From assembly GCF_024323335.1 (NCBI RefSeq), contig NC_066583.1, positions 17,592,665 through 17,656,664 on the forward strand: a DNA stretch of 64,000 nt. Direction: 5' to 3'. Numbering within the stretch: the stretch's first letter is position 1; every line of letters starts with the position of its first letter. The translations under genes were made by a program, and so were the position numbers. The notes beneath the pieces were generated by a model, which searched no databases, had not been told where the DNA came from, and saw nothing but the letters and a program-made list of their open reading frames with translations. The stretch is from Lathyrus oleraceus. Lineage: Eukaryota > Streptophyta > Magnoliopsida > Fabales > Fabaceae. Positions 24,101 to 36,030 of this stretch are shown in pieces.

Positions 24101-24242
24101 GAGAGCTAGTGACATACTTGTTGAATTATCCAAGTTGAAGCCCTTCTCATGGAAGATGTCTTGGTTTAAGGATTCATACTTTTGAATGAATGGTTGAATA
24201 TTCTCTAAAGAATGACTTAATCAATCAAAATTCACCACTAAC
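21187..24242 (+). repeat. 3' LTR of Ogre G, probably truncated
   Basis: It begins TGTAAGACCTTATTTTTGAC after the polypurine tract. A TATA-like CTATAAATAC lies at 22701-22710. The distal part (about 23650-24040) matches the right end of the window (63600-64000). No clean CTACA end is visible; at about 24243 the sequence turns into a minus-strand LTR. A 109-residue frame at 22121-22450 lies inside the U3 region and is not credible as a gene. Confidence 0.7.
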
Positions 24243-25140
24243 TATAGCGGTAAATTCATGACTATAAAGCTATGGATGAACTTGACGTCAATAAAACCAG
24301 AGTCGCCACCGCACTTTTATTGTTTCCAAAGGAAAAAGGAAAAGTACAAACAAAACCCAAAGATAAGAAGTTTTCGAATTAAAAAGTAATAAAATTCTAG
24401 AGATTACACGTAAGGGGGTTGGTTACACAAAAGGAAGGTGTTAGCACCCAAAGTGTCCTAGGGAGCCATTTTTTATGCGTGCATGTGTTTTTGGTATAAA
24501 TGATGTTTGCTAAATTAGAGTGTGGGGATGAGAAAAGAATTCATTGATTATATTTTTGTGTTTGACAAGACCTTCGGTCTTATGCCTACGTACCAACATA
24601 AAAATGAGGGATCAAAACCCCGTAGTTCATGGTAAAAATTTCAAATAAGTTGGTGAATTGCTTTTAACAAAAGTTTTTAGAAGAGGGCACAAAAAGGCCA
24701 AACATTTAAATGAGGTTGTTAGTTCTTTTTGTCTTTTAAAATTTAAGTCAATATGGTTAAGTTTATTTACAAGTTTGATTTAAAGAAAAGAAGTTTAAAA
24801 TTCAATTGCATAAGGCCAAAGTTTGTAATTGTTAAAATATGTCTAAGTTTGAAATCACAAGCAAAGAAAGTTTTTGAAAGAAGGGAGAGATTTTGAAATT
24901 TAAGAAGCGGGAGGAGATGAAGAGACTACCCTAAGAAAAAATTGAAAAGTTAAGAGTTGAAAAGATCTGACAAATTGGATGCAATCCAACAGACAAGAAT
25001 GTCATATAGAAACCCATTTTCCTTTGGACTTTGATCAAGCAATAAGCAATAAGCGATGAGCAATATCCAAACATCATAAATATAAAGGCATCAAATAAAG
25101 ATAGCCACATCCAAGCAAGCATTCCAATAGATAGCAGTAT
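24243..25140 (-). repeat. Truncated 3' LTR of element D
   Basis: Starts near 24243 with TATAGCGGTAAATTC, a worn version of the LTR end TGTAGCGGGGTATTC, then AGAGTCGCCACCGCACTTTTAT and AAGGGGGTTGGTTA blocks common to all these LTRs. Only the 3' part of the LTR is present. At its right side CATTTTCCTTTGGA occurs at about 25013 and again at about 25139, bracketing the junction with gag sequence. Confidence 0.6.
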
Positions 25141-25400
25141 TCATTTTCCTTTGGAGCGAAGTGGGCTATAGCAGCAGGCACTGTTGAAGTAGCTACCTCA
25201 GAAAGGACCGTCCTCGCGGGAGGAGTTGCAGGAGTTGGTGAAGCTTGACTTTGCGCGGCCAGAACTGACTCCATCATGGCAGTCATTCTAGAAATCTCTT
25301 CCTTCAGGTCTCTGTTCTCTTGCTCGAGGTGTTCCATTATCATAGGATTATTTGCTCGGGTGTTATACCGGTGCGTCAGCTTGTCTTCAAAATAAATGAA
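25141..25400 (-). pseudogene. Element D gag N-terminal remnant
   Basis: The minus strand reads LTHRYNTRANNP, then MEHLEQENRDLKEEISRMTAMM, a coiled-coil-like start of Ogre gag, then a P/A/T-rich stretch. The related E sequence is HRYGTRRNQQRVMESLQ. The frame is lost into LTR sequence near 25140, so the gag body and all of pol are deleted. Confidence 0.65.
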
Positions 25401-25671
25401 GAGCAAAGAGTTAGACCACTGATCAAGAGCTCGGAACAAAACCTTCTTATGCATATGATGCATGCAATGCTTGTTCATATGGTTTGTTTTTCTCAGAGGA
25501 ACTTCATAGAGATCTATTTGCAAATATTTTGAACATATTGAAATTTTAAGACATATATGGATTATTCATAGCAATATAATATTTGGAAACTTTTTTACAC
25601 CAAAGAAGTAGTACAGTTTGGGTAACCAAATACGATACAAGAGAAAAGGAGAATAAACATCCTATGGAGCC

Positions 25672-27110
25672 CTACAAGCAATCGTCCAAAGCCTTCGAGA
25701 TCGGAAGATAAGTAGCACGAAGCCTCTTCACCTCTCTCTCATAAGCTGCTTCCATGTCGGCTTTCTCCTTGGCGAGCTGATCATACTTCCTCTTCCAAAA
25801 CCTAGATGAGTGAGGAAAAAGAGAAGTAACCACATTATCAGGCTCATCAATAACCTGATGCTCTAGAAACTCTATCATTGTATCCTTACCTTTGAGCTGC
25901 TGAAGAAGTTCCTCACGTTCACGAACCCAAGCACGCGAACGGTCTTCGTCTCTCAACTCCTTAACTCCTTGATTAGGGAGGGTTGAAGGCCCATCCATAA
26001 CCACAGGGGTAGGTCTCGGATACTCGTATGACATGCGGTACTCAAGAGCTCTCTTCCTTACCCAAGCGGTGTAAGGTTCCAAAGCAACACAATTCTTCGG
26101 ACCAAGCTCATTCCTCCCTTTCCTATGAACTTTGCGCCAGGCACGAACCATCCTATCCTTCAAGTTTTGGGGATCTTTACCCTCTTGAAAGAACAAGCCT
26201 TCTAACGAAATGTTGTTAGGTTTATCCTTTAAGGGGAACCCAAGCTGACGGCGAGCCAAAGCAGGATTGTAGTTAATTCCACCGCATGTACCAAGCAGAG
26301 GTATATTGGAGAATTCACCACAAGAGTCAATAATATGAACGCCATCATAAACATAATTATACTAAGATATATCATCATTAGTGAGAGACATAAGTCTCGT
26401 GGACCACCGTAGACATCCCTTATTCTCCTTGAAGGCAAGCGTCTGAGGCAAGTGCGAAATAAACCACTTGTACAATAAGAGGCAGACAACACACAATGGA
26501 ACCACCACCCTTTGCATTCCTCATATGCAAAGAGAAATAAGTGTCACCCAACAGAGTCGAAACGAGATTAAGAGAAGAGAAAATCCTAATAGTGTTCACG
26601 TCCACAAAGTTGTCGATGTTGGGAAATAACACTAGCCCATAGATGAGGAATAGAAATATGGCTTCAAAAGCTTCCTTACTCATGGCCTTCCCAAACAAAG
26701 TAGCTTTTGCAATCAAAAAATCAGACGGGAGACCTTGAATTCCACCTTTGGTAGTCATATTAGCAACAATGTCAGATACATCCATATGAAGCATGAGTAA
26801 TCCCTTGAGAAGACGGAATCTTCTCTAAGCCACTGAACGGCAACTGGTCAAGAATAGGTATACCCACATGATAGGCATACTCCTCTAACGTAGGCAAAAG
26901 CTGGAAATCCGGAAAAGTGAAGCATCGATACAGAGGCTCGTAGAACTGCACCAACACACTCATCAGACCTTCATCCACCTTAGTAGAAAGCATAGACAGA
27001 AGCTTCCCATGACGGGCTTTGAACTCCAAAGGCTCTAATACATAAGATGCCAAACTCCTTAACTCTTTCAAGTCGGGTTGTCTGAAATTATAACAATCAC
27101 ACTCAAGGAT
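25672..27110 (-). pseudogene. Element D ORF1, broken
   Basis: Close relative of the C and A ORF1. The normal start is missing: about 130 bp around the ATG is deleted, so leader sequence (CDCYN) runs straight into FRQPDLKELRSLASYVLEPL. Further damage: a frameshift near 26795 (after SSQGI), another near 26485, and a TAG at 26362-26364 where the homologue has tryptophan. The C-terminal part (26259-25672) is intact, with RSRAWVREREELLQQLKGKD and a coiled-coil-like tail ending SKALDDCL. Confidence 0.75.
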
Positions 27111-27862
27111 CAAGCAAGTCACACCACACAAAAGTCACGGGATGGTTCAAGTCATCATCAATATCAATCATCCATTTTGGTGGATTATGGCTTACACCTT
27201 ATCAACCCCCAAGTTCCATTGATATTAAGGATATACAAGAACGGATCAACCGCAAATCAAGGGTTTGTTGTAAGTCACGAGCATGAAGTCTCGATTAAGA
27301 ACCACCCAACGGGAGTGTACTATGGTTAAACCTGACAATCATGTTCTAAAAAGGTTCCCGTAGTCATCATCCCATCTTTCGGATATTATCGGTAAAAACG
27401 ACTATTCGTATTCCAAAAATATTCTCAAGAGAGACTCTTATGAGTGTAGTATCGCGTAACAATCGCCTCAAGTCTTAAAATAGGCCAAGATGGGCTAGGT
27501 ATCTAAGGTCCTTGGCTTCTAAGATTCCCATTGGAGAGAGTAATGCCTAACCACGACTACTCGTGTGACATTATTGATCCAACAAGACCTCCACCAAGTG
27601 AATGGACTTGCAAGTTAACTTGTTAAGGAATAACTCCACACAAGTCAACAAGACTATACCATTCTCCTATCATAAGTGCACTCGAGTTCGGGTATAGAAC
27701 TCATCTCACAAGAAGCCACCAAGCATACAAGCAATTAATATATCAAGCAATTCATACATTACAAACAATACATTCATCCCAATTTTGCACAAAAATATGC
27801 CACAAATAAATATAAACATACAACACACATAAGCAAAAAGTAGGCTAAACCCACTAGGAAGA
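27111..27862 (-). other. Untranslated leader of element D
   Basis: Homologous to the leaders of A and C, from the PBS to the ORF1 fusion. About 40 bp present in C around ACACTTGAACGACCTTCGCAC (63238) is missing here at about 27477. No gene is seen. Confidence 0.6.
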
Positions 27863-27883
27863 GGTTCCCCAGCAGAGTCGCCA
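27863..27883 (-). promoter_or_regulatory. Primer-binding site of element D (tRNA-Arg type)
   Basis: The minus strand reads TGGCGACTCTGCTGGGGAACC, six bases from the LTR end at 27890. It shows that the LTR at 27890-32741 serves as D's 5' LTR. Confidence 0.8.
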
Positions 27884-27889
27884 CTTTTC

Positions 27890-30800
27890 TGTAGCGGGGT
27901 TTTCGTTACCTTTAGGTTTATTGACTAAACCAAAAGTCAACATACAATTCGAGTCACCACCGTACTTTTATTTGTCCAAAGGAAAGGCTAAAAAGCGAAC
28001 AAATGCCAAGTAAGAAGTTTTTCAAATCAAAATTTAATAAAAATGTCAGATATCTAGGTAAGGGGGTTGGTTATGAAATAGGAAGGTTTTACGCACCCAA
28101 AACATCCTTAGTACTCTAAGGGGACCCTTTTTGCAAATATGTGTTGTAGGTTGGTATTTGTGAAAATATTGTACAAAGGATTGGAGGGATGAGAAGAGAG
28201 TAGATTATATTTACAAATTTTGTTGTTTGAATGGATGAACCCATTGCCTACGTACCATCACCAAGGAGGATCAAAACCTCGTAGTTCGGGTAAAAATCTC
28301 AAAGATTGGTGAATTGATTTTAATCAAAAGCCTTAAGGTTTTTTGTTATCAAAGGGAGAAAACTCAACCTAAACCAACAATCCACCATGTGAGGAAGGCT
28401 TCAACATGCTAGTGAGGGGTTAACCCTATAATAAGCATGGAAGTCTTATAATCCAACACTAAGGATGAGGAGAGATTTACATCAACCACTATGATAACTC
28501 AAACCTATGACTAATGTTTTTGAAAAGATTTAACAAGTGGCCTTTGGAACCATAAAAAAACTTGAAATGGGTTATATTTATAAGTTAAATTTATTTACAA
28601 AATGAAATCAAAGTTGGATTAAGATTTATTCACAATGAGTATTGATGAAAGTGGTTTTGAAAAGTCAAAGGCTTAAGGCCTAGGTTTTAATTTGAAACAA
28701 AGTCAAAGTTTTGAAAATGGTTTTTGGCTTGGTTAGAGTGAGGAGAAGAAGAGAAGGGCTAGTCCTAAAGCATACAAAGATGAGAGGGGAAAGATAAACC
28801 CTTAGAGTTCCTTTTTCTTGAAATCATAGAGATGATTCAAGATGCTCCTCTCCTTTGGACTTATCACACAAACAAGCAATCAAACAATTTGAATTCAAGC
28901 TCCTAGGATCTCCATTTGGCTTATCCCTTAACTTGGCTACTCATGACAATGGTCCTTTTTCATAATCTCAAGGTAGGATCCCTATCACACAAGAGCAAAC
29001 ATCAAAAAGTTCACAACATAATAAAGGGAATGGACAAAGACTAAGTTTGGATGAGAAGTCCTTTGAGATCAACTTTAAAATTTAGCATTCTAAAGACATG
29101 AGGCCTAGTTGCTCTTCAACAAGTTTAGCATTATAAAGGCATGAGGCCTAGTTGCTCTTGAACTCCTTTAAGCATAGGTAAGTCCTAATTCTAAGTCCTT
29201 TCTCCTTTTGCATTTGATTCACACAAAATAAACACAAAGCAAACACAAGATAGCAATATATTTATATACAATAATGGGCTCAAATGAGCAAAAGAAAAAT
29301 GACATAAACATAAAATGTGTGCTCAAGTGAGCAAAGGGAAAATCAATATGAATAATGAGCAAGAAATAAATGACATTAAAAGTAAATGACAAGAAATTAA
29401 ATGCTCAAATTAAAGTTAGTAATTAGTAAAGTTATGTTAGCTTGTCATAAGACAATGTAGCACTATGTTAAGCAATCGTAAGTGGACTAATGTAGTAGTC
29501 ACACCTATCTGAGGCCGGTCAGTAAGAATATAGGCAAAGAAACACAAGTTAGAGATCATGACTAGTAAGCCAAGCTCGATAAACTTGCCATGACAAAACA
29601 AAAGGGGAAGGGCCTTGTGTTGTCTTTAGGTTATTTGCTTGACCAAGAAGCAACCTATCTTGGACACAAAACAAATCACTTGATCATGGATCAAGTTGAG
29701 TTTGGTTTGGATCAAAGAAGGTTAAACCTCTCATTTGTCAAGACCAACCATAAGAACTTAACTCATTGGTCATTGATGGAAAGAAAGGGATGAAGATGAA
29801 AGGGATAGGAAAAGAATAGATCAATCAAATCCAATTGATCAAATATGGATCAAACCAACATCAATGTACACCAAACAGAAAAGAAATGAAGATAACAAGT
29901 CAACAAGTCAATAATATTTTTTTGAACTAAAATAAAATGCAAATAAAAAATAAACAAATAAGGTCAAACCTCAAATTCAATTCAAATCAACTTCAACAAG
30001 TCCAATTAAATTCTCATAGGTTCAACATGGTCAAACAAGCTTTGACTAATTTTCTCATCAATTTTTGAAACCAGAAAGCTATTAAAAACAATTAAAAATA
30101 GCACAAAATGGATTAAAATCTCAAATAAATCTCAAATAAAATAAGAAATTGATGAGATTATTTCTCATTGATTTACCATGATCCATAAATGCTAGGAAAA
30201 TATTTTTGGATTTTTCAAAAGTCAGAAAGTATTTTAAAATGAAATAAAACTATTAAAAACCAAATAATTCAAAATAAATAAATTAAATGAAGTCACAAAA
30301 ATAATTAAAAATCAAAATATGAAACTAGATTTTCCAAGAATTTTTTTGGAATTGGTCTCATATTTTTATGACTTCAAATAATTTTTTTATGAATTTTTGA
30401 AAATCAAATGAATTAACTGAAAATAAAAGAAAATAGAAATAATGGAAAAAACCACAGCCGCGTGATACAATTCATTAATTGACGTGGCATGGATAGATGG
30501 CTCAGATGTGAGGGCGCAACGTGCATCCAAGTTAAACGCGTGACATTATGAATTAAAACAAGTAAACACAATGGATGATAAGGATTAAAATGTGGCAAGG
30601 TGATCCAAGGGCCAGGAAGCAAGACACGTTGTGGTGGTGGTGGAAACCACCGTCTTCTCCGGCGAACCAACGGAATCCGGCCACCAGTTGCAGAGAAAAA
30701 AAGTTTAAGAAAAATGAAAAGTAAGGACATGGAAATGAAGCTCGTGTGATGGAGATCACCACTGTATTCGTGGATCTTCCTCACTCTTCCTATATTGAGA

Positions 30801-32741
30801 GAAATGTGAAGTGGAAGATCATGGTATACCAACTGTAAATGCACGAAATGGAAAATTGAAATCACCATTGGCTTGCCTCAAGTGTGAGGACTTCAGAAAA
30901 CCACACAAACACAAGGATACTACATTGAATTGCAAGTTCTAGATCCAAAAAGTTTGAAGGTATACCTCTGAATTGGAGCTTTTCAAGCCACGAACCCTTC
31001 AAGATCTTGGCTCCTCTTTGCTCTAGGGATGTAGTGGAGATGAAAGGTTAAGGAATTAAGCTTTAAAGATCAACTAATGATGTTGAATTTCAAGCTCGAA
31101 AGTGAGAAAAAATTCTGAAAAATTCCTTTGGTATGGATATGGTTTCAATGCTGCAATAATTCACATCTCCAAAAGGTTCATGAATGAATGAGAAGGAGTG
31201 TTTATTTATTGCTGAAATTGACTGTGCATCATGCTTCCCTCGTGTGCATGGCATTTGAAATTGGATATGCATGGGCCTGTACAGGCGTATGGAAGGCCCA
31301 ATGATGGGTGCAAAAGCTTGCTGAGTTCATATGAAATGGATTTGGACGTGCAATTTGGAGGGAACTGGCTTGCATACACAAATTTCATCATGAAATACCA
31401 AAATGCACATAAATGAAGAGCTCTTCGAAACTCACCAATGGTAAGTCCAAAAAAGTAATATGAGTAATGGTTGGAAAGCCCTTGAAATAAATAACAAAAG
31501 TCATGTTGGGAAAAAATTCATTTGGAATTTGGAAATTGATGAAAACTGGCTGTGAAAATTCAGGTACAAAACATGTGTAAGTCACATTTGAAAAATTTCA
31601 CCAAAAGCAAGCCTATTCAAACCCCTCTGTTTGCATGATGCAAGCTTAAAATGGAAATACCTCCAACATATAAATTGTATATATTTTCAAGATGATCAAT
31701 TTAGGCTCAAAGTTTGCATAATTTGGAGTTTCTATGACAAAGTTCTATGCATTTGAAGTTTGGTACTTTTTCAAATTCAATGAATTAGATCCAATGTGAC
31801 CTATAATGTTTTGTATTATCACATGTATTTATTTTAGGATTATGAAATTTTGTTCAACATAACATTTTAATCAGACATCACAAGATTTCCAATGCATTTG
31901 GTCTCACCTCAAAATCATAAAAATTAAGGAAGTTATGTCCTTAGTAAGTTGACCCAAAATTAGGGTTTCAGCCAAAATAACCTATAATGTTTTGAAATGA
32001 ATGATGACCTTACAAGTTTCAAATGTACTTTTGATTAACATGAAAGTTGTTCATATCGTTATTAAGAACATTTGTTCTCTTGGGGTCATCTTCATTTGAT
32101 AAACACATCAAAAGTTGTATCTCAATGGTGCTCAGTTTAGTCAGATGACTTGACTGGTCAACTTTTCAAGGCCAAACTTCCAATCTTTATGAATAAATGA
32201 TTGAGGACCCTCAAATAGGCTCACATATGCATAAAATGATGAATGGAAGAACTTACCTTGATTAAATTTGATCATAGGTCGAGGTTGCTTCATGAGCAAG
32301 GCACAGTCAAAGCATAGTGGGATTAGGGTTTCCTTGGGAAACAATCCTCAAGCCCTTTGGGTTATCTTGATCAAATTTTCAAATTGAGATACTTGGGAGA
32401 CATATATGATGACTAGGAGCTTTGTGGACCATTTCCATGCTTTTTCTCATCTTCATCTGGCCATTGCATTGGGCTTAGGAGCCTCCTAGGAGCATTGTGG
32501 AGCACATGATCACTTGAGCTTCAAAACAAAAAGAGTTAGTCACATATTTTTGTGCTTTTGGTTAGTAAGCAAATAAGAAAAGCAATAATATACAATACAA
32601 GCATGCTTGGTGGTCTCAAACCACTCACACAAGTCCCACCCTAGGGTTAAGGAGACAAACATGCTATGTTGCTTGAGGCAATGCACTTGTGCAATCACAT
32701 GATGCCATGAGGGATCTTAGGGTCAAAACTAGGGTCTTACA
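27890..32741 (-). repeat. Full Ogre LTR (4852 bp) shared by C (as 3' LTR) and D (as 5' LTR)
   Basis: On the minus strand it begins TGTAAGACCCTAGTTTTGAC at 32741 and ends CCCCGCTACA at 27890. On its right a polypurine tract and C's 3' UTR adjoin; on its left a PBS, leader and ORF1 of D adjoin. The LTR is AT-rich, with no supported gene; frames such as 29590-29793 and 30413-30868 have no recognisable domain. The U3 end shares the TGTAAGACC...TTTTGACCCTAAGATCCCTCATG block with A, B, G and S. Confidence 0.85.
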
Positions 32742-32753
32742 GATGCCCCTATT
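32742..32753 (-). promoter_or_regulatory. Polypurine tract of element C
   Basis: The minus strand reads AATAGGGGCATC immediately before the LTR start TGTAAGACC. It marks the 3' end of C's internal region. Confidence 0.7.
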
Positions 32754-33229
32754 TAAGGTCATTCTAGCCGGATATATGAAGGTTAAAATCTTCGTCTCGA
32801 CGAGATATAATGAGCTTAAATAATAACAAAGAGACGAATTTTGGTCCCTAAGAGACCTCATGATGCAAATGTATGTATGCAAAATAAAATATTCATGGTG
32901 AATAATTGCCACAAAGGAAAATAAATCGGGAGAAACTGAAAATCCATAGGAGTAACACACTCACTAGGGAGACAGAGACTCTGGGAGGAAATAAGGTAAA
33001 ATTGCGTGAGCAAGGTCACGACTTGAAAACTTGCTGGGAGACACGAAGGGATCACACGAAAATAAATTGATGGAAAGACTCGAGCTGATGCAAAAATGCA
33101 TGTATTGGGGAATATACCAATATAGCAAAACTATCCACAAAGGATACATCGGATAAAAATCCGGACTTAGACGTGGAGGTCCACAAAGGACTCAGCTGAG
33201 GGAGAAGCAACGAGATATTACCGGTTACT

Positions 33230-33995
33230 GGGTAATAAACTCAAAGAGAGACATTTTATCAAAACACCGGTTACTGGGTGAGAGTACAATACGCTCAGGG
33301 AGAAATCTGACTCCACAGGGGACAAAAAGTCATAATAGGGAGCAGAAGTAAGAAACACCAGGGATAATGGTTACTGGGCATGTAATAGGTGACCAACCAG
33401 GCGTGAATTGGGAATAAATCCAGGACACTCATCATCCGAAAGGAGGGATGAAAAAACAAACTCGACTTACAGGATGGACATTCGATTCCACGAGGAAATA
33501 CGAATCTTACTCGACTGAGGACGAAAAAGACTTCAACTGAAGAGCGCATGAGACATATTATCTATTACCGTCATAACATAGATAACATACTCGCATGGAA
33601 TATTATCCATAACCGGTTACTGGGTTAATGAAGGATAAATCGACTGAAAAGAAAGGACATCAGGATACCGGTTACTGGGTATAAAATGATGACCGATCAA
33701 GATGGAGAAATAATCATTACCAAACAAGGGTAAATGAAAGATGACTCGCAAGGGATAAACTGCCCGACAAAAGCAATTATCCAAGAGATATATCACCGGT
33801 TACTGGGTGGTATACTCGAAAATGAAGGAATACCAATACCGGTTACTGGGTAAAGATAACCAACAAAGAGGGGATTACATCTACCGGTTACTAGGTAGAA
33901 AACCACAGAAACATGACTTACAACTACCGGTTACTGGGTAGAAGGCCACAAAATCCACTAGGGAAAGGATGAACAATTACTGGTTACTGAGCAAT
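33230..33995 (-). repeat. ACCGGTTACTGGGTA array in the C 3' UTR
   Basis: Ten copies, read on the plus strand, start at about 33230, 33266, 33366, 33612, 33667, 33794, 33838, 33883, 33926 and 33979; most are exact for GGTTACTGGG. Gaps range from 36 to 246 bp, so this is an interspersed array, not a satellite. The same motif, inverted, occurs in Ogre G's 3' UTR (19740-20700). Confidence 0.75.
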
Positions 33996-35723
33996 TGAAC
34001 AACTAAACCACAAGGGAAAGCAGGGGATAACAAGAAAGGAAAGTCAATCAAGGAACAAACTAGAAAGACACAATCAAATAAGACTCAACCCAATGAGGAT
34101 ATAACTCAGGGGAGTAGTTCCATCCCGATACACACTTGGGGAGGAAACTGAAACAATAATCATCCACGAGGACATAACTCAGTGGGGAAGAATGGAAGAA
34201 AAGATAGACACTTTCTGCCTATGGGGCTGACTCTATATGGAGAGATCAGACATAAACATCTGCTTGGGGAAGAACATTTCTCCAATAGCAGGAGATAACA
34301 ATCAAAGATATATGGAAAAGAATGCAATTATGAATATCTGAATGCTATGATTATGCATGTGCATGATATGGGCGTGATTAATGCTGACAAACAGACATAT
34401 CTAACACAAACAAGTCTGAGAATCACGAACGGACACCCGACACAACATCCCGACAAGAAGGGCAAAGCCTACTGGAGAACTCAACTTGGGATCAACCCGA
34501 GCAGAATAAAAATAAATCATCAGGGATATCAAACCCTATCCCAAAGCTACACTCCCTGAGGATACAAAGAAGATGTATTCAGGAGTAGCGAAAGAAGATA
34601 ACTAAACAGAGAACTCAACTTTAGTGGGGATTATCTCTGGAAGAAAAATAAACACGGGAAGACGTCGACCACAACTGGGAATGAGGAAAGTCAAAGCTTC
34701 CAACTGCAAGAAACAATACTCTGCACAGGAGGAGTCTTCCAGGGGAAAATAATCCTGACATAAGGAAGATGCAAAAGATCTATCGGGGGTTTCCATCAAC
34801 TCTCTCGGGGACAGGTGGTTCATAACGATAAGATCCGCCGGAGAAGAAACTCTTCCGGGGAAGCTTATCAAGGAATGATGTGAAACTCCATGGGGAACAA
34901 CCACCAACTAGATGCACACCAATCAAAGGCAAGAACTGGAATAGAAAAGGGGTCACCCACAAATCAACCATACAACCAATCCTAGATTGCTAAAAAACTC
35001 CGCGGGGGAAACAAGCATGTATGCACAAACAAACTATCCGAGAAAGTGTTGGATGAACATCCATAAACTCTGCTAGGAGAAAGCAATCCAATAAGATAGA
35101 TCAATCTACTGCCATCAAAGAGAACTTCTCATATCAGACTCCCTAGGAAGCTGATGATGTATCATTCCTTCTGCGCTCACTGGGGGAGACAACTGAAAGC
35201 TGATGAAGAGGATATAAGAATGCCAGAATATGAACAAATGTCACCCTTCGGTGATCATACTATCCTTGGGAAAGCACTGAGGACATTCCACTTATCCTTT
35301 CAGCCATTGTGAATATTCATTTTGTTTAAACAATTTATTTATGAAAACTTTATTTGTTTAAAACAATGATATTCATCAATTAAAACATGCAAACATTTAT
35401 TAAACAGAAACAATTAAGAGTGCAAAGAATTGGATAAAGGCTCAAATTTATTTAATAGAATGGTAGTCTGCAAATGGCGAGACTCCATGGATCTTTACAA
35501 ATTTGAAATTAATGATATACATGGAAAAAGGGTTACATTGAACATAATGACCGTTTCTCCACCAACTCTGAATCCACTGTATTTGAAGCTTCGGTTGACG
35601 ACAACTAAGCGAGAATCTTTGACACACAACAGTTGTAGAACAAAGTCTTGTCAGGATGTAGTTACTTGCCAAATCCCTAATTTTTTTGCCTAGATTGCCC
35701 GAGGATGAGGTACTCAATCTAGC

Positions 35724-35725
<2 letters not shown>

Positions 35726-35813
<88 letters not shown>

Positions 35814-35822
35814 TATATATAG

Positions 35823-35904
<82 letters not shown>
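35726..35904. repeat. (TA)n microsatellite
   Basis: About 180 bp of nearly pure TA dinucleotide with three interruptions (near 35774, 35811 and 35820). It lies within C's 3' UTR near the post-integrase motif. The IYIYIY frames on both strands are artefacts of the repeat. Length is likely polymorphic and assembly-sensitive. Confidence 0.95.
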
Positions 35905-35907
<3 letters not shown>

Positions 35908-36030
35908 TTCTTTTATGTCTCTAACTTTTGCCTGGATTGCCCTTTCGGGTTTTCAATCCACCGAGACGCTCATTTTTGCCTAAGCCGCCCTTTTGGGTTT
36001 TCAACTTAGCGAGCTATTCTGTTTTTATTT

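Larger units (their letters stand above)
32754..36030 (-). other. 3' UTR of element C with repeat array and microsatellite
   Basis: About 3.3 kb between the integrase end and the polypurine tract. It holds the TTACTGGG repeat array (33230-33995), a mixed region of loosely repeated GGGGA.AACT-type units to about 35300, an AT-rich block (35310-35420), and next to integrase a motif repeated twice (TTTTGCCTGGATTGCCCTTT and TTTTGCCTAAGCCGCCCTTT, 35925-36005). E has the same post-integrase motif inverted at 45370-45545. No coding region is supported. Confidence 0.65.

Noticed and set aside
30413..30868. 151-codon minus-strand frame with hydrophobic stretches
   Set aside because: Lies within the shared Ogre LTR, no recognisable domain and no counterpart in other LTRs.
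32664..32960. 98-codon minus-strand frame ending KTLVLTLRSLMASCD-like
   Set aside because: It is antisense of the conserved LTR start plus 3' UTR. The same tail appears on the Athila RT frame at 15551-15595 for the same reason.
35686..36009. Frames of IYIYIY repeats on both strands
   Set aside because: Translation of the (TA)n microsatellite.
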